Source: Deinococcus planocerae
GTDB lineage: Bacteria; Deinococcota; Deinococci; Deinococcales; Deinococcaceae
Direction: 5' to 3'
Assembly (NCBI RefSeq): GCF_002869765.1
Contig: NZ_PNOR01000030.1
Coordinates: 1 to 55,353 of the forward strand
Length of the DNA stretch: 55,353 bases
Numbering within the stretch: position 1 is the stretch's first letter; each line of letters opens with the position of its first letter. A program made the position numbers and the translations under genes. Of the stretch, positions 11,217 to 20,478 are shown one piece after another. Below the pieces are notes generated by a model. It ran no database searches, was not told where the DNA came from, and saw only the letters and a list, made by a program, of their open reading frames with translations.

Positions 11217-13100
11217 TCAGGGGGTGTAGGAGACGCCCGACCCGGCGACGACCCGGTTGCGGTAGGTGGAGGCGAAGGTGTTGCCGGAGATGCGGCCCCG
11301 GTTGCCGCTGTTGGCGGCGTAGATGGCGAGGTCATTGCCGAACAGCGAGTTGCCGATCACGTCGCCCTGGGCGCCCGTGGTGTACAGCACGGTGATGCCC
11401 GCGCCGCCCCGGATCTCGGGGTTGTTCGTCAGGCTCAGGCCGACGCCCTCGAGCAGGGCCGCGTACCCGACTGCCTGGACGCGGTTGCCCGTCACCGTGA
11501 TGTTGTCGGAGATCAGGCGCAGGCCCGTCTTCACGTTGCGCAGGGTGTTGTTCCGCACCTCGATATCGCGCGAGCGGGTGTAGCCCCCGTAGGCGTTGAT
11601 CCGGATGCCGTCCTCCTCGGGGCTGCCCGTCGTGCCGCCCGAGCCCGTCACGGTGTTGCCCACCACCCGGCCACCGAGCGTGGAGTGCACCAGGATGTTG
11701 CTCGTGGCGTCGTACGTCAGGCCGCGGAAGCCGGAGACGGTGTTGTTCTCGATCACGGCGTTGCGGATGACGGTGACGCCGGAGGCGGTGTGGGGCATCA
11801 CCTTGATGCCGTCCTTGCCGAAGTTGCTCACCGTGTTGCCGCGGTACACGACGTTGTTCACACCCTCGGTCTTGGTGCCCGTGTCGCTCGTGCCCGAGAT
11901 GCGGTTGTTCTCCGCCGTGAAGCCGTCGCCCGCCGTGGCGAGGATGCCGATGCCGCTGTCGTTGACCGTATTGCCGCTCAGCCGGGTGTTCCTGCCGCGC
12001 CAGATCCAGATCCCGTGGTGGTTGCTCTGCGCGACCGTGGTGTTCTCGATCACCAGCCCGTTCGTGTCGCGGACCGTGATGCCGTTGGTGGTGGCCCGGG
12101 AGACGTTCATCGCCCGCAGGGTGACGCTCGAGCTGTCGGCCACCTTCACGCCGTCGATGTCGATGGAGCTCGGGGTGGAGGACGTGCGGTTGCCGATCAC
12201 GGTCAGGCCCTGGATGGTCACGTTGCTGCTGTTCTTGAGGAAGAGCACCGCGTTGTCCCCGTCGCGGGTGAAGTTCGAGTCCTGCTTGAGGGTGGCGTTC
12301 TGCCCGGTGATCGTCTGCCCGTTCAGGTTCTGGAAGGAGATCACGCGCCGCACCCGGTAGGTGCCGGACGGGAAGTACAGGCTCTTGCCCGAGGCCGCCG
12401 CCCGCCGCAGGGCGTCGGTGTCGTCGGTGCTGCCGTCTCCCCGCGCCCCGAAGCTCTTGACGTCCACCGCGCCGGAGGGCGCCGCCACCGCCGGGCTGGA
12501 GGTCGTGGCCGTGCCCGCCGGGTCGATCATCAGGTAGTCGATAATGGCGTTGCGGTCCTTGCCGTCGCCGTCGTAGAGGTCGTTCACGAGCGTCACGTCG
12601 ATGGTGTCGCCCGCCTTGAGGTCAAAGGTGCCCGCCGTGAAGGCCGCGTAGGTCGCGCTGCTGAGTTCGACCCGGCCCCGCTCGGTGCCGTTGACCCGCA
12701 GGCTCACCACCGGCCCGCCCTGGTAGAGATCGGCGCGGCCCTGCACCCGCACGGTGTAGCGCCCCGCCCCCAGCCCCGAGGGCACCGTGAAGCGCACCGC
12801 GTTGCCGTTGCTCAGCAGCTTGACTGCCTGCCCGCCGCTCGCCCCGGCGTCGCTGATGACCTTGCCGCCGCTGGGCGCCCCCGGGTTCACCACCGTCATG
12901 GCCTGAATCTCCTGCTGCGGCAGCGTCACGGTCGTCGCGCCCTCGGCCTCCAGTTGTGTGGTGGCCCCCGTTCCGGCAGGGGGCGTCGCCGAGCCCCCCG
13001 GCGACCCGCCGGGCCGAGAGGTTCCACAACCCACCAGCAGCGCGGTCGTGACGAGCAGGGCGAAGGACGAGCGAGAGGCTACGGAAAACTGATTCATCAC
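11217..13100 (-). CDS. secreted beta-helix lipoprotein with CBM-like domain
   Basis: A 627-residue lipoprotein. The start is GTG 13100 or the adjacent ATG 13097, with TAAGG upstream. A signal peptide ends in a lipobox (LLVGC, Cys at about residue 25). Residues about 50-190 form a Ca-dependent carbohydrate-binding-like module with the signature VNDLYDGDGKDRNAIIDYL. After a short linker, the pectate-lyase-superfamily entry motif VKSFGARGDGSTDDTDALRR opens a right-handed parallel beta-helix running to the C-terminus (many N-N/G-N-T turns). It carries the TKTEG...YRGNT...DGIKVM signature shared by two other genes in the window. Likely an extracellular polysaccharide lyase, hydrolase or C5-epimerase acting on the locus's own polymer; no DPHE epimerase motif is seen. 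Confidence 0.88.
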   Translation of the reverse strand: MMNQFSVASRSSFALLVTTALLVGCGTSRPGGSPGGSATPPAGTGATTQLEAEGATTVTLPQQEIQAMTVVNPGAPSGGKVISDAGASGGQAVKLLSNGNAVRFTVPSGLGAGRYTVRVQGRADLYQGGPVVSLRVNGTERGRVELSSATYAAFTAGTFDLKAGDTIDVTLVNDLYDGDGKDRNAIIDYLMIDPAGTATTSSPAVAAPSGAVDVKSFGARGDGSTDDTDALRRAAASGKSLYFPSGTYRVRRVISFQNLNGQTITGQNATLKQDSNFTRDGDNAVLFLKNSSNVTIQGLTVIGNRTSSTPSSIDIDGVKVADSSSVTLRAMNVSRATTNGITVRDTNGLVIENTTVAQSNHHGIWIWRGRNTRLSGNTVNDSGIGILATAGDGFTAENNRISGTSDTGTKTEGVNNVVYRGNTVSNFGKDGIKVMPHTASGVTVIRNAVIENNTVSGFRGLTYDATSNILVHSTLGGRVVGNTVTGSGGTTGSPEEDGIRINAYGGYTRSRDIEVRNNTLRNVKTGLRLISDNITVTGNRVQAVGYAALLEGVGLSLTNNPEIRGGAGITVLYTTGAQGDVIGNSLFGNDLAIYAANSGNRGRISGNTFASTYRNRVVAGSGVSYTP

Positions 13101-13679
13101 GTCAGCAACCTTACTTCAATCTTAACTGGATGTACATAGAAAATTTCGCACTTTCTTCATCGATTCGTTGTGTCTACAAAACACGCAAAGACGTGAGAAT
13201 TCCCACGCCTTCTATATTCGGTGGGACAGTCGTTTGCTTGTTATTTAACAAAGTCGCGGTCGGTGTGGTCCGTCACCACACGCAAGGGCCGCCACGGTGA
13301 GGCAGGGCTTGTCCTTTCTCTCCCCATCCTCGGGCGCATGGATCAACAATGGTGGTCGGCACCCATTACGATGCAGACGGGGCCGACTATAAGCGCGCAT
13401 CTATGAGAAAATCCTACAGGGAATGAGAAGGCCGCTCTCGCCCACCGCTCCAGGCGTTGTGGAACGCGGAGTTGGTCTCTCAGGATTTCGGGTGCCCGGC
13501 TGGAGCCGGGTCCAGTGCCGGGGCTCTGTCCCTCCCGTCTCCGGGGACCTGAGCGTCCGTTGATCATCCTGGAAAACCCCTACCTTCGGAGACAGGCACA
13601 GGCCTGATCTCAGACATCGACCTGGCACGGGGGGCACAGACCCATCCGCCCACCGCTTCAGGGGCAGTCTCAGGGGGAA
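13101..13679. promoter_or_regulatory. AT-rich divergent region before the EPS operon
   Basis: Roughly 580 bases between divergent genes; the first 300 are clearly AT-richer than the surrounding genes, so both promoters should lie here. An imperfect palindrome GTGAGAATTCCCAC sits at 13193-13206; its left part shares the nine-base word ACGTGAGAA with the region before the beta-helix gene at 38270. No exact -35/-10 pair is asserted. The last 250 bases, up to the AGGGGGAA ribosome site at about 13671-13679, form a long untranslated leader with no coding appearance. Confidence 0.45.
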
Positions 13680-15098
13680 ATGCGCGTGACGCACTCGGTC
13701 ATCTCGGAAGAACTTTTGCGGACGGGGGAGGCCCCGGCCTCGACCACCGCCCCGTCCGGAGAGTCGCCCGACGTCCGGGTGCGGGTGCCCACCACCGGGG
13801 ACCTCGACCGGCGGGCCCTTATGAACGGGCTGGTGCTCGCCGCGGCGGAGGCGCTGGCGGTATGGCTGACCGCCGGGCTGGTGCTGCACCTCACGGTCCA
13901 CCACCTCGACCGCCTGCCCTGGCAGCTCGGCTTCACGGCGACCTGGCTCACGGCGGCCACCCTGATCCGCAGCTATCCCGGGTACGGCCTCGACGCCAGC
14001 GAGCGGCTGCGGCGCACGGTGATTCCGGCGGTGGCGGCCTTCCCGACCCTGGTGGGCGCCGTGCTCGCCGGGGGCCTGGGGGCGGGGGCGGCGGCGCTGC
14101 TTCTCGTCCTGGGGCTGGTGCTGGGGATTCCGGCGGCGCTCGTGGCGCGCATCGGCGCGCGCTGGCTGCTGCACCGCGTGGGGGCGTGGGGGGTGGACGT
14201 GGCCGTGATCGGGCACGGGGAGGCCGCCGCGCTGCTGATGCAGACCCTCAGAAGCGACTGGAGCCTGGGCTATCACCCGGTGGCGGACGGTCAGGCCAAC
14301 GTCGCCATCCTGGCGGTGCCCAACATCCCCTACGCGGTGCGCGACCGGCTGCTCGACGGGCCGCTGGCCCTGTTTCGCCGGGTGCTCGTGATGGTGAGCC
14401 AGCCCGCCTCCGACAGCCGCTGGGCGGGCTCGCACCACCTGGGCAGCTTTAGCGTGCTCGAAGCCCGGCGCCGCCACCTGGAGCCGGGGGACCTGCGGCA
14501 AAAGCGCGTCTTCGATCTCCTCGTGGTCGCGCTGCTCTTCCCGGTCCTGACGCCGCTGCTGCTGCTCGTGGGGCTGGCGGTGGCGCTCGACTCGCGCGGG
14601 CCCGTGCTGTACGGGGCGCCCCGGATGGGCTGGCGCGGGGGGTCTTTCCGCTGCTGGAAGTTCCGCACGATGCACGAGAATGCCGAGGCGCGGCTCGCCG
14701 ACCTGCTCGAACAAGACGCCGAGGCGCGCGCCTACTACGAGACCTACCACAAGCTCAAGGACGACCCGCGGGTGACCCGGGTGGGCCACTTTCTGCGCAG
14801 CACCAGCCTCGACGAGCTGCCCCAGCTCATCAACGTGTTGCTGGGAGACATGAGCCTCGTCGGGCCGCGGCCTTACCTCGCGCGGGAACGGCCCAAGATC
14901 GGGCCGCACGCCGACGTGATCTTGAGCTGCCGCCCCGGCATGACCGGGTGGTGGCAGGTCTCGGGGCGCAGCGGCACGAGCTTTCAAAACCGGGTGCAGA
15001 TGGACCTCCAGTACGTGCGGCGCTGGAGCCCGTGGCTCGACCTGACGCTCCTCGCGGCGACCGTGCACGTGGTGCTCCGGCGCAAGGGGGCGCACTGA
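13680..15098 (+). CDS. undecaprenyl-phosphate hexose-1-P transferase (WbaP type)
   Basis: A 472-residue polyisoprenyl-phosphate hexose-1-phosphate transferase, the enzyme that starts a polysaccharide repeat unit on the lipid carrier at the inner membrane. Four hydrophobic spans occupy residues about 45-150. A soluble middle region follows ([17 protein letters not shown], about 175-260). The catalytic domain (about 275-472) begins with a re-entrant helix ([15 protein letters not shown]) and holds KFRTM, the [21 protein letters not shown] core and the [14 protein letters not shown] block, all intact. ATG 13680 is preceded by AGGGGGAA. It heads the plus-strand operon with the amidotransferase, lyase, AlgD-like dehydrogenase and GT4. 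The first sugar (Glc, Gal or another) cannot be told from sequence. Confidence 0.95.
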   Translation: MRVTHSVISEELLRTGEAPASTTAPSGESPDVRVRVPTTGDLDRRALMNGLVLAAAEALAVWLTAGLVLHLTVHHLDRLPWQLGFTATWLTAATLIRSYPGYGLDASERLRRTVIPAVAAFPTLVGAVLAGGLGAGAAALLLVLGLVLGIPAALVARIGARWLLHRVGAWGVDVAVIGHGEAAALLMQTLRSDWSLGYHPVADGQANVAILAVPNIPYAVRDRLLDGPLALFRRVLVMVSQPASDSRWAGSHHLGSFSVLEARRRHLEPGDLRQKRVFDLLVVALLFPVLTPLLLLVGLAVALDSRGPVLYGAPRMGWRGGSFRCWKFRTMHENAEARLADLLEQDAEARAYYETYHKLKDDPRVTRVGHFLRSTSLDELPQLINVLLGDMSLVGPRPYLARERPKIGPHADVILSCRPGMTGWWQVSGRSGTSFQNRVQMDLQYVRRWSPWLDLTLLAATVHVVLRRKGAH

Positions 15099-15237
15099 CC
15101 GGGCGCGGCGGGAGCCGGGCACAGGGGCCGGGGGACACGGGCCTCGGCGCGTGACAGGGGTGTGGAAGGCGGCGACGCCGCGCCCGGAGACACAGACGAG
15201 CATTCGGGCCGTGGGCCCGGGGTGGGGGGAATGAGGT

Positions 15238-17112
15238 ATGTGCGGAATCATCGGGAGTGTGCGCAGGAGGCCCTCGGCCACAGAGACGCTCGGGCTGGCG
15301 GCGCTGGGCCACCGCGGCCCGGACGCGCAGACGAGCGCGCTCGTGGGAAGCGCCCACCTGGGGCACGCGCGGCTGAGCATCATCGACTTGTCGAGTGGCA
15401 ATCAGCCCATGAGCGACGTGCACGGACTCACGACGGTCGTGTTCAACGGGGAAATCTACAACCACCTGGAACTGAGGCAGGAACTGACGGCACGCGGGCA
15501 CGAGTTCGCCACCCGCTCGGACACCGAGGTGATCCTCGCGGCGTATCTCGCCTGGGGGGTGGCGGGTTTTGCGCGGCTGCGCGGCATGTACGCCTTCGCC
15601 CTACACGACCGCCGCGACGGCAACACGGTCATCGCGCGGGATCCTTTCGGGATCAAGCCCCTCTTCTGGACGCGCGGGCGTGACGGCTCGGTGTTTTTCG
15701 CCTCGGAGATCGGCGCCCTGCTGGGGCTCTCGGGCGGCTCCACCGACCTCGACCTGACCTCGGTGCTCGAAACCCTGGTCTCCCGGCACCCCTCGGGCCT
15801 GAACACCCTGTACGAGAACGTCAAGCGGGTGGAGCCCGGCACCGCGCTCGTGGTCGCTCCCCAGGCGAACGCGGTGATCCACGTGCGCTTCGCCAGCGTG
15901 ACCGAGGAAGTCGAGCGCCGCCGGTTGGAGGCCGCCGGGGGGGTCAGCCCGGAGGAGGTCCGCGAGCGGGTCCTCGATTCGGTCGAACACCACACCCTCG
16001 CCGACGTGCCGCTGGGCTGCTTCCTGAGCGGCGGCCTGGATTCCAGCGTGGTCGCCCAGGCGCTCGTGTCGCGCGGGGGCGGTGAACCCCTGAATGCCTA
16101 CGCGGTGGGCTTCGAGGGTGCGTCCTCCGAGGCGAGCGAGCTGCCCTACGCCCGGATGGTCGCCGAGCACCTCGGGGCGCGGCTGCACCCCGTGACGGTG
16201 GGCGCGCAGGACTTCGTGGCGCTCGCGCCGAGACTCTCGGGATCCCTCAACGGCCCCTTCTCGGAGCCCGCCGACGTCGCCATGCTCAAGCTCTCCCTGC
16301 GCGCCGCCCAGGACGTGAAGGTGGTCCTCTCCGGCGAGGGCGGCGACGAGTCCTTCGCGGGCTACCCGAAGTACGCCGTGGACGGCCTCGCCCGCCCGCT
16401 GGGTCCGGCGATGCGCCTGGGAAGCCGCTGGCTGGGGCGCCGCGGACGGCTGGGGATCGCCGCCGACGCCCTGAGCGAGCCGGGGCGCGCCGCGCGCTGG
16501 ATGCGCTGGTTTGCCAACGACGACGCGCCGCCCTCGCTGGTGGGGGCGCTGGTGGGGGCCGGGGCGCGTCCCGAGCGGGCGCGGAACTGGGTGGAAGACC
16601 GCCTGGAGGGCTACCCCCGGGGCTGGTCGGACCTCCAGCGGATGCAGGTGCTCGACCTGGAGTCGTGGCTGCCCAACAACCTGCTGCACCGCGGGGACTA
16701 CACGACCATGCAGGCCTCCATCGAGCAGCGGGTGCCTCTCCTCGACGCGCGGCTCACCCCCTGGGCGGTCGCGTTGCCGGGCCGGGTCAAGATCCAGCGG
16801 CTGCGGGGCAAGATGCCGCTGCGTCAGGCCTTTGGCGACCGGCTGCCGCGGGCGGTGCTGGAGCGGCCCAAGAGCGGCTTCCGCCTGCCGCTGGGGGAGT
16901 GGCTGGTGGGCGACCCGGCGCTGCGGAGCATGTCGCGCGACCTGCTGCTCTCGCCCGGGGCGCGGCTGCGCGGCTGGATGTCGGGCGCGGAACTCGAGGC
17001 CCTCCTCGCCCCGGCGGCCCTCGCCCAGACGGGCGGTGCCAAGCTCGCCTGGACCGCCGTGTGCCTGGAGCTGTGGTTGCAGGCCGTGCACTCGCGGGCG
17101 GTGGTGGCGTGA
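15238..17112 (+). CDS. asnB: asparagine synthase-like amidotransferase (EPS operon)
   Basis: A 624-residue class II glutamine amidotransferase. The mature N-terminal nucleophile is Cys2 (MCGIIGSV), and the glutaminase domain (residues 2-190) holds LGHARLSIIDL, FNGEIYN and RSDTEV. The synthetase domain contains the ATP loop SGGLDSSVV (around residue 264) and the GEGGDESFAGYPKY block. All landmarks are present, so the enzyme is probably active. In polysaccharide loci such AsnB paralogues often make a sugar-acid amide rather than asparagine; with a uronate-forming dehydrogenase two genes downstream, amidation of a uronic acid is a reasonable inference. Free asparagine synthesis is the alternative. 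It lies about 140 bases after the phosphoglycosyl transferase and 41 before the lyase. Confidence 0.92.
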   Translation: MCGIIGSVRRRPSATETLGLAALGHRGPDAQTSALVGSAHLGHARLSIIDLSSGNQPMSDVHGLTTVVFNGEIYNHLELRQELTARGHEFATRSDTEVILAAYLAWGVAGFARLRGMYAFALHDRRDGNTVIARDPFGIKPLFWTRGRDGSVFFASEIGALLGLSGGSTDLDLTSVLETLVSRHPSGLNTLYENVKRVEPGTALVVAPQANAVIHVRFASVTEEVERRRLEAAGGVSPEEVRERVLDSVEHHTLADVPLGCFLSGGLDSSVVAQALVSRGGGEPLNAYAVGFEGASSEASELPYARMVAEHLGARLHPVTVGAQDFVALAPRLSGSLNGPFSEPADVAMLKLSLRAAQDVKVVLSGEGGDESFAGYPKYAVDGLARPLGPAMRLGSRWLGRRGRLGIAADALSEPGRAARWMRWFANDDAPPSLVGALVGAGARPERARNWVEDRLEGYPRGWSDLQRMQVLDLESWLPNNLLHRGDYTTMQASIEQRVPLLDARLTPWAVALPGRVKIQRLRGKMPLRQAFGDRLPRAVLERPKSGFRLPLGEWLVGDPALRSMSRDLLLSPGARLRGWMSGAELEALLAPAALAQTGGAKLAWTAVCLELWLQAVHSRAVVA

Positions 17113-17152
17113 GGGCCCTCGACGACGCTCCTGCGGTTGAACGGGGCGCGGG

Positions 17153-19183
17153 GTGGGGGCGCGCGTGAGCGCAAGGTCACAGGATTCGGGACGGGCCCGC
17201 CGGGGGGACGGGCGCGGCTGGGGGGCAACCCCGGGGGAGGCGGTGTGGCAGGTGGGGAGGGAGCACGGCGGGAGGCGCGGGCGTCCGCAGGAGCTGCGGG
17301 GGGCGGAGGGCGCCTTGTTTGAAAGGCCGCACCGCCAGCATTTCTACGGGTTGCCGCTCAACCCGCCGCGCCTGAGACGCATGGTGGACGAGGCGACCTG
17401 CGCCGCCCTGCTGCGCGAGGCGGAGGAGGTCTTGCAGGGCCGCTGGCGTTTTTTCGCCTTTGCGGACGCGCCCTCCGACCCCACCCCGGACGGCATGACC
17501 GACTGGCACCGCTGCGAGGTGACGGGCCGCCGCACCGACCCGGACGCCCCGGGCGCCGCGCTCGACCCGCGCGACCCGGAACTGGGGGACGTGCGGACGA
17601 TCTGGGAAAAGAGCCGCCACCACCACACCACCCTGCTCGCCGTCGCCTACACCCTGAGCGGGGAGCCGCGCTACGCCGTCGGCGCGGCGGCGCGCATCGC
17701 CGACTGGATTCGGGCCAACCCGCCGCGGCGGGGCGTGAACTGGATCAGCGCCGCCGAGGCGGGCCTGCGCCTGATGGCCTGGGCGTGGTGTTACGAGCTC
17801 CTGCGGCCCCACCCGGAGTGGGGCGCCTGGTTCGGGCCCGCCTCCCCGCTGTGGCCGAGCGTGTACCGCCACCAGGTCCTGGTGCAGGAGGCCGTGAGGT
17901 CGGGCCGCCCCGCCGGAAGCGACCTGCTCGCCGCGCTGGGCGGGCAGTACGTGGCGAGCGTCACCTGGCCGGTCTTCTCCGAGTCCGCCGGGTGGCAGCG
18001 CGAGGCCAAGGCGGCCCTGACCCGGGAGGCCACCCTGCAATTTTTCGAGAGCGGGGTGAGCCGCGAGCCGAGCTTCAGCCGCCACGTGTGGGCCACCGAG
18101 CTGCTGCTCTTGCCTGCCCTGCTCGGCGAGCGCTGCGCCGACGCCTTTCACCCGGCCTACCTCGCGCGGCTCGCGCGGGCCATCCGGGCGGTAGACCGGC
18201 TGCGCGGCCCGGGTGACCTGCTTCCGCGCTACGGCGACTCGGACGAGCGGCTGACGGTGCAGCTCGAACCCCGGAGCGCCTCCCGGGTCGACTGGCTGCT
18301 GCGGGTGGGGCGCGACTGGCTGGGCGTGCCCGTCCCCGAGCCCCGGGGCGGGCGCCTGGGGGCCACCCTGCTGCTGGGCGACCACCGGGTGCCGCTGCCC
18401 TGCCCGGGGGAGGACGCCGGGGGCCAGGTGGCCTACCCCGACGCGGGACTCTACGTCCTGAGCGCCGGGCAGGGCGCCCCCCGCGAGGTGCGGGTGCTTT
18501 CCACTGTCGGGCCGCTGGCGTTCCCGCCCCCCGCCGGGCAGGGTGCCGGGCACGCGGACGCGCTGAGCTTCACCCTGGCGGTGGGTCCCCAGGAGGTGGT
18601 GGTGGACCCGGGCGTGTACGCCGGCCCTGCGGACGCGGGGTGGCCGCGCGCCTTCCACTCGACCGCCGCGCATAACACCGTCGAGGTGGACGGGCAGGAC
18701 CAGAGCCCCCAGGCGGGCGCTTCCCCGTGGGGCCGCGGCGGCGCCGTCGCCCACCTGTGGGAACCCCGCGAGGAGGGCGGGCGCCTCGTGGCCTCGCACG
18801 ACGGGTACGAGCGCCTGCCGGGGGCGCCCGTCCACCACCGCGAACTCGACCTGGACGCCCGGCGCCTGAGCGTCACCGACCACCTGGAGGGCCAGGGCCG
18901 CCACCTCCTGCGCCTGCACCTGCACCTGCACCCCGACTGCGAGGTTCAGCCCGAGGCCCCGTCCGTCTGGCGGGTCGCCTGGCCGGGTGGGGCCCTGCGG
19001 GTGCGTTTCGACCCGCGGCTTCAGGTCCGCTGCGGCCAGGGCGAGGACGCTCCCGACACCGGGGACCCCCCGCTCGGCTGGTACTTCCCGCGCTACGGGG
19101 CCAGACAGGCCAGCCCGTCCCTGCGCGCCACCCTCACGGCCACGTTGCCCATCACCCTGCACACCACCCTGGAGGTCTTATGA
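17153..19183 (+). CDS. heparinase II/III (alginate lyase) family protein
   Basis: A 676-residue protein of the heparinase II/III group. The first ~45 residues are basic and poorly ordered, and the start is uncertain: GTG 17153 or GTG 17165 both fit. The alpha/alpha toroid begins near residue 60 (HFYGLPLNPPRLRRMVDEAT), includes WRFFAFAD, NWISAAEAGLRLMAWAW (about 196-212) and a TELLLLPALLGER helix. The C-terminal beta-sandwich (about 410-676) has DPGVYAG...FHSTAAHNTVEVDGQDQ, the HNT block typical of the heparinase C-domain. No signal peptide is seen, so it may act in the cytoplasm or during assembly, as with lyases in other EPS operons. The ATGA overlap with the AlgD-like gene shows translational coupling. 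Confidence 0.88.
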   Translation: MGARVSARSQDSGRARRGDGRGWGATPGEAVWQVGREHGGRRGRPQELRGAEGALFERPHRQHFYGLPLNPPRLRRMVDEATCAALLREAEEVLQGRWRFFAFADAPSDPTPDGMTDWHRCEVTGRRTDPDAPGAALDPRDPELGDVRTIWEKSRHHHTTLLAVAYTLSGEPRYAVGAAARIADWIRANPPRRGVNWISAAEAGLRLMAWAWCYELLRPHPEWGAWFGPASPLWPSVYRHQVLVQEAVRSGRPAGSDLLAALGGQYVASVTWPVFSESAGWQREAKAALTREATLQFFESGVSREPSFSRHVWATELLLLPALLGERCADAFHPAYLARLARAIRAVDRLRGPGDLLPRYGDSDERLTVQLEPRSASRVDWLLRVGRDWLGVPVPEPRGGRLGATLLLGDHRVPLPCPGEDAGGQVAYPDAGLYVLSAGQGAPREVRVLSTVGPLAFPPPAGQGAGHADALSFTLAVGPQEVVVDPGVYAGPADAGWPRAFHSTAAHNTVEVDGQDQSPQAGASPWGRGGAVAHLWEPREEGGRLVASHDGYERLPGAPVHHRELDLDARRLSVTDHLEGQGRHLLRLHLHLHPDCEVQPEAPSVWRVAWPGGALRVRFDPRLQVRCGQGEDAPDTGDPPLGWYFPRYGARQASPSLRATLTATLPITLHTTLEVL

Positions 19184-20478
19184 AAGTTGCTGTTTTCGGT
19201 CTCGGATACGTCGGAGCGGTCACCGCCGCCTGCCTCGCCCAGCGCGGCCACACCCTCATCGGGGTGGACGTCAACCCCCAGAAGTGCGAGATGATCGCCT
19301 CGGGCCGCTCGCCCATCGTGGAAGAAGGTCTGGACGACCTGCTGCTCCAAGGTGTCCAGGCCGGGCGGCTGCGGACCACCACCGACGTGCTGGACGCGGT
19401 GCGCGAGGCCGACCTGAGCATCGTCTCGGTGGGCACGCCGAGCCAGCCCAACGGGGCGCTCGACCTCTCGTACGTGTACCGCGTGTGCGAGCAGATCGGG
19501 GAAGCCCTCGCCGAGACCGGGCGCCCCCACGTGGTCGTCTTGCGCTCGACCGCGCTTCCCGGCACGACCGAGACCTGCCTCGGCATTCTGCGGGAGGCGG
19601 CCCGGGGAACGGACGTCCACGTCGCCTTCAACCCCGAGTTCCTGCGCGAGGGCAGCTCCATCCGCGACTTCGACGCGCCTGCCTACACGATCATCGGCAG
19701 CGACGACCCCGTGGCCGAGGCCGCCCTGCGCGAGCTGTACGCGGACGTGCCCGCGCCTTTGATCGTGGTCGCGCCCCGCGTCGCCGAGATGGTGAAGTAC
19801 ACCGCGAACGCTTTCCACGCGCTCAAGATTACCTTTGCCAACGAGATCGGCTTGCTCGCCAAGGCGATGGGCGTGGATGGCCGCGAGGTCATGAACCTGA
19901 TCGTGCAGGACACCAAGCTCAACATCTCGCCCGCGTACCTGCGCCCCGGCTTCGCCTACGGCGGCTCGTGCCTGCCCAAGGACGTGAGTGCCCTGCTCCA
20001 CCTCGCCCGCCGCGAGGAGGTCCCGGTGCCCCTGCTCGCCTCCCTGCCGCAGAGCAACCGCAGCCAGATCGAGCGGGTGGCGGAGCAGGTGCTGGCGACC
20101 GGCGCCCGGCGCGTCACCGTGCTGGGGCTGGCCTTCAAGGCGGGCACCGACGACCTGCGCGAGAGCCCGGCGGTCGAACTCGTCGAGCGCCTGATCGGCA
20201 AGGGGTGTGAGGTTCGCATCCTCGACCGGGCGGTGCAGACCGCCAAGCTCCTCGGCGCGAACAAGGAGTACATCGAGCGCCGCTTGCCCCACGTCTCGCG
20301 CCTCCTCACCGACGACCCCGAGGAACTCGTCCACGACGCCCAGGCGGTCGTGGTGACCCAGAACCTCCCCGAGTTCGCGCGCATCCTGGAGGGCGTGGGG
20401 CCGGACGTGCCCGTGTTCGACGTGGCGAGCCTGAAGGGAGCGCCCGCGCACCTCCAGGTTCACGGGGTGGCCTGGTGA
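19180..20478 (+). CDS. algD: GDP-mannose 6-dehydrogenase-like enzyme (AlgD type)
   Basis: A 432-residue nucleotide-sugar dehydrogenase, close in length to Pseudomonas AlgD (436). ATG 19180 overlaps the preceding stop (ATGA), with GGAGG upstream. The NAD fold opens MKVAVFGLGYVGAVTAACL, and VDVNPQK and SPIVEEGLDDLL follow, both nearer to AlgD than to UDP-glucose dehydrogenases. The catalytic cysteine is Cys264 in YGGSCLPKD, preceded by ISPAYLRPGFAYGGSC, again AlgD-like. It should oxidise GDP-mannose to GDP-mannuronate with two NAD+. That would give the polymer a mannuronic-type acid, which fits the alginate-lyase-like neighbour and the AlgI/AlgX-like pair at 34-37 kb. UDP-glucose as substrate cannot be excluded without assay. 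Confidence 0.88.
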   Translation: MKVAVFGLGYVGAVTAACLAQRGHTLIGVDVNPQKCEMIASGRSPIVEEGLDDLLLQGVQAGRLRTTTDVLDAVREADLSIVSVGTPSQPNGALDLSYVYRVCEQIGEALAETGRPHVVVLRSTALPGTTETCLGILREAARGTDVHVAFNPEFLREGSSIRDFDAPAYTIIGSDDPVAEAALRELYADVPAPLIVVAPRVAEMVKYTANAFHALKITFANEIGLLAKAMGVDGREVMNLIVQDTKLNISPAYLRPGFAYGGSCLPKDVSALLHLARREEVPVPLLASLPQSNRSQIERVAEQVLATGARRVTVLGLAFKAGTDDLRESPAVELVERLIGKGCEVRILDRAVQTAKLLGANKEYIERRLPHVSRLLTDDPEELVHDAQAVVVTQNLPEFARILEGVGPDVPVFDVASLKGAPAHLQVHGVAW

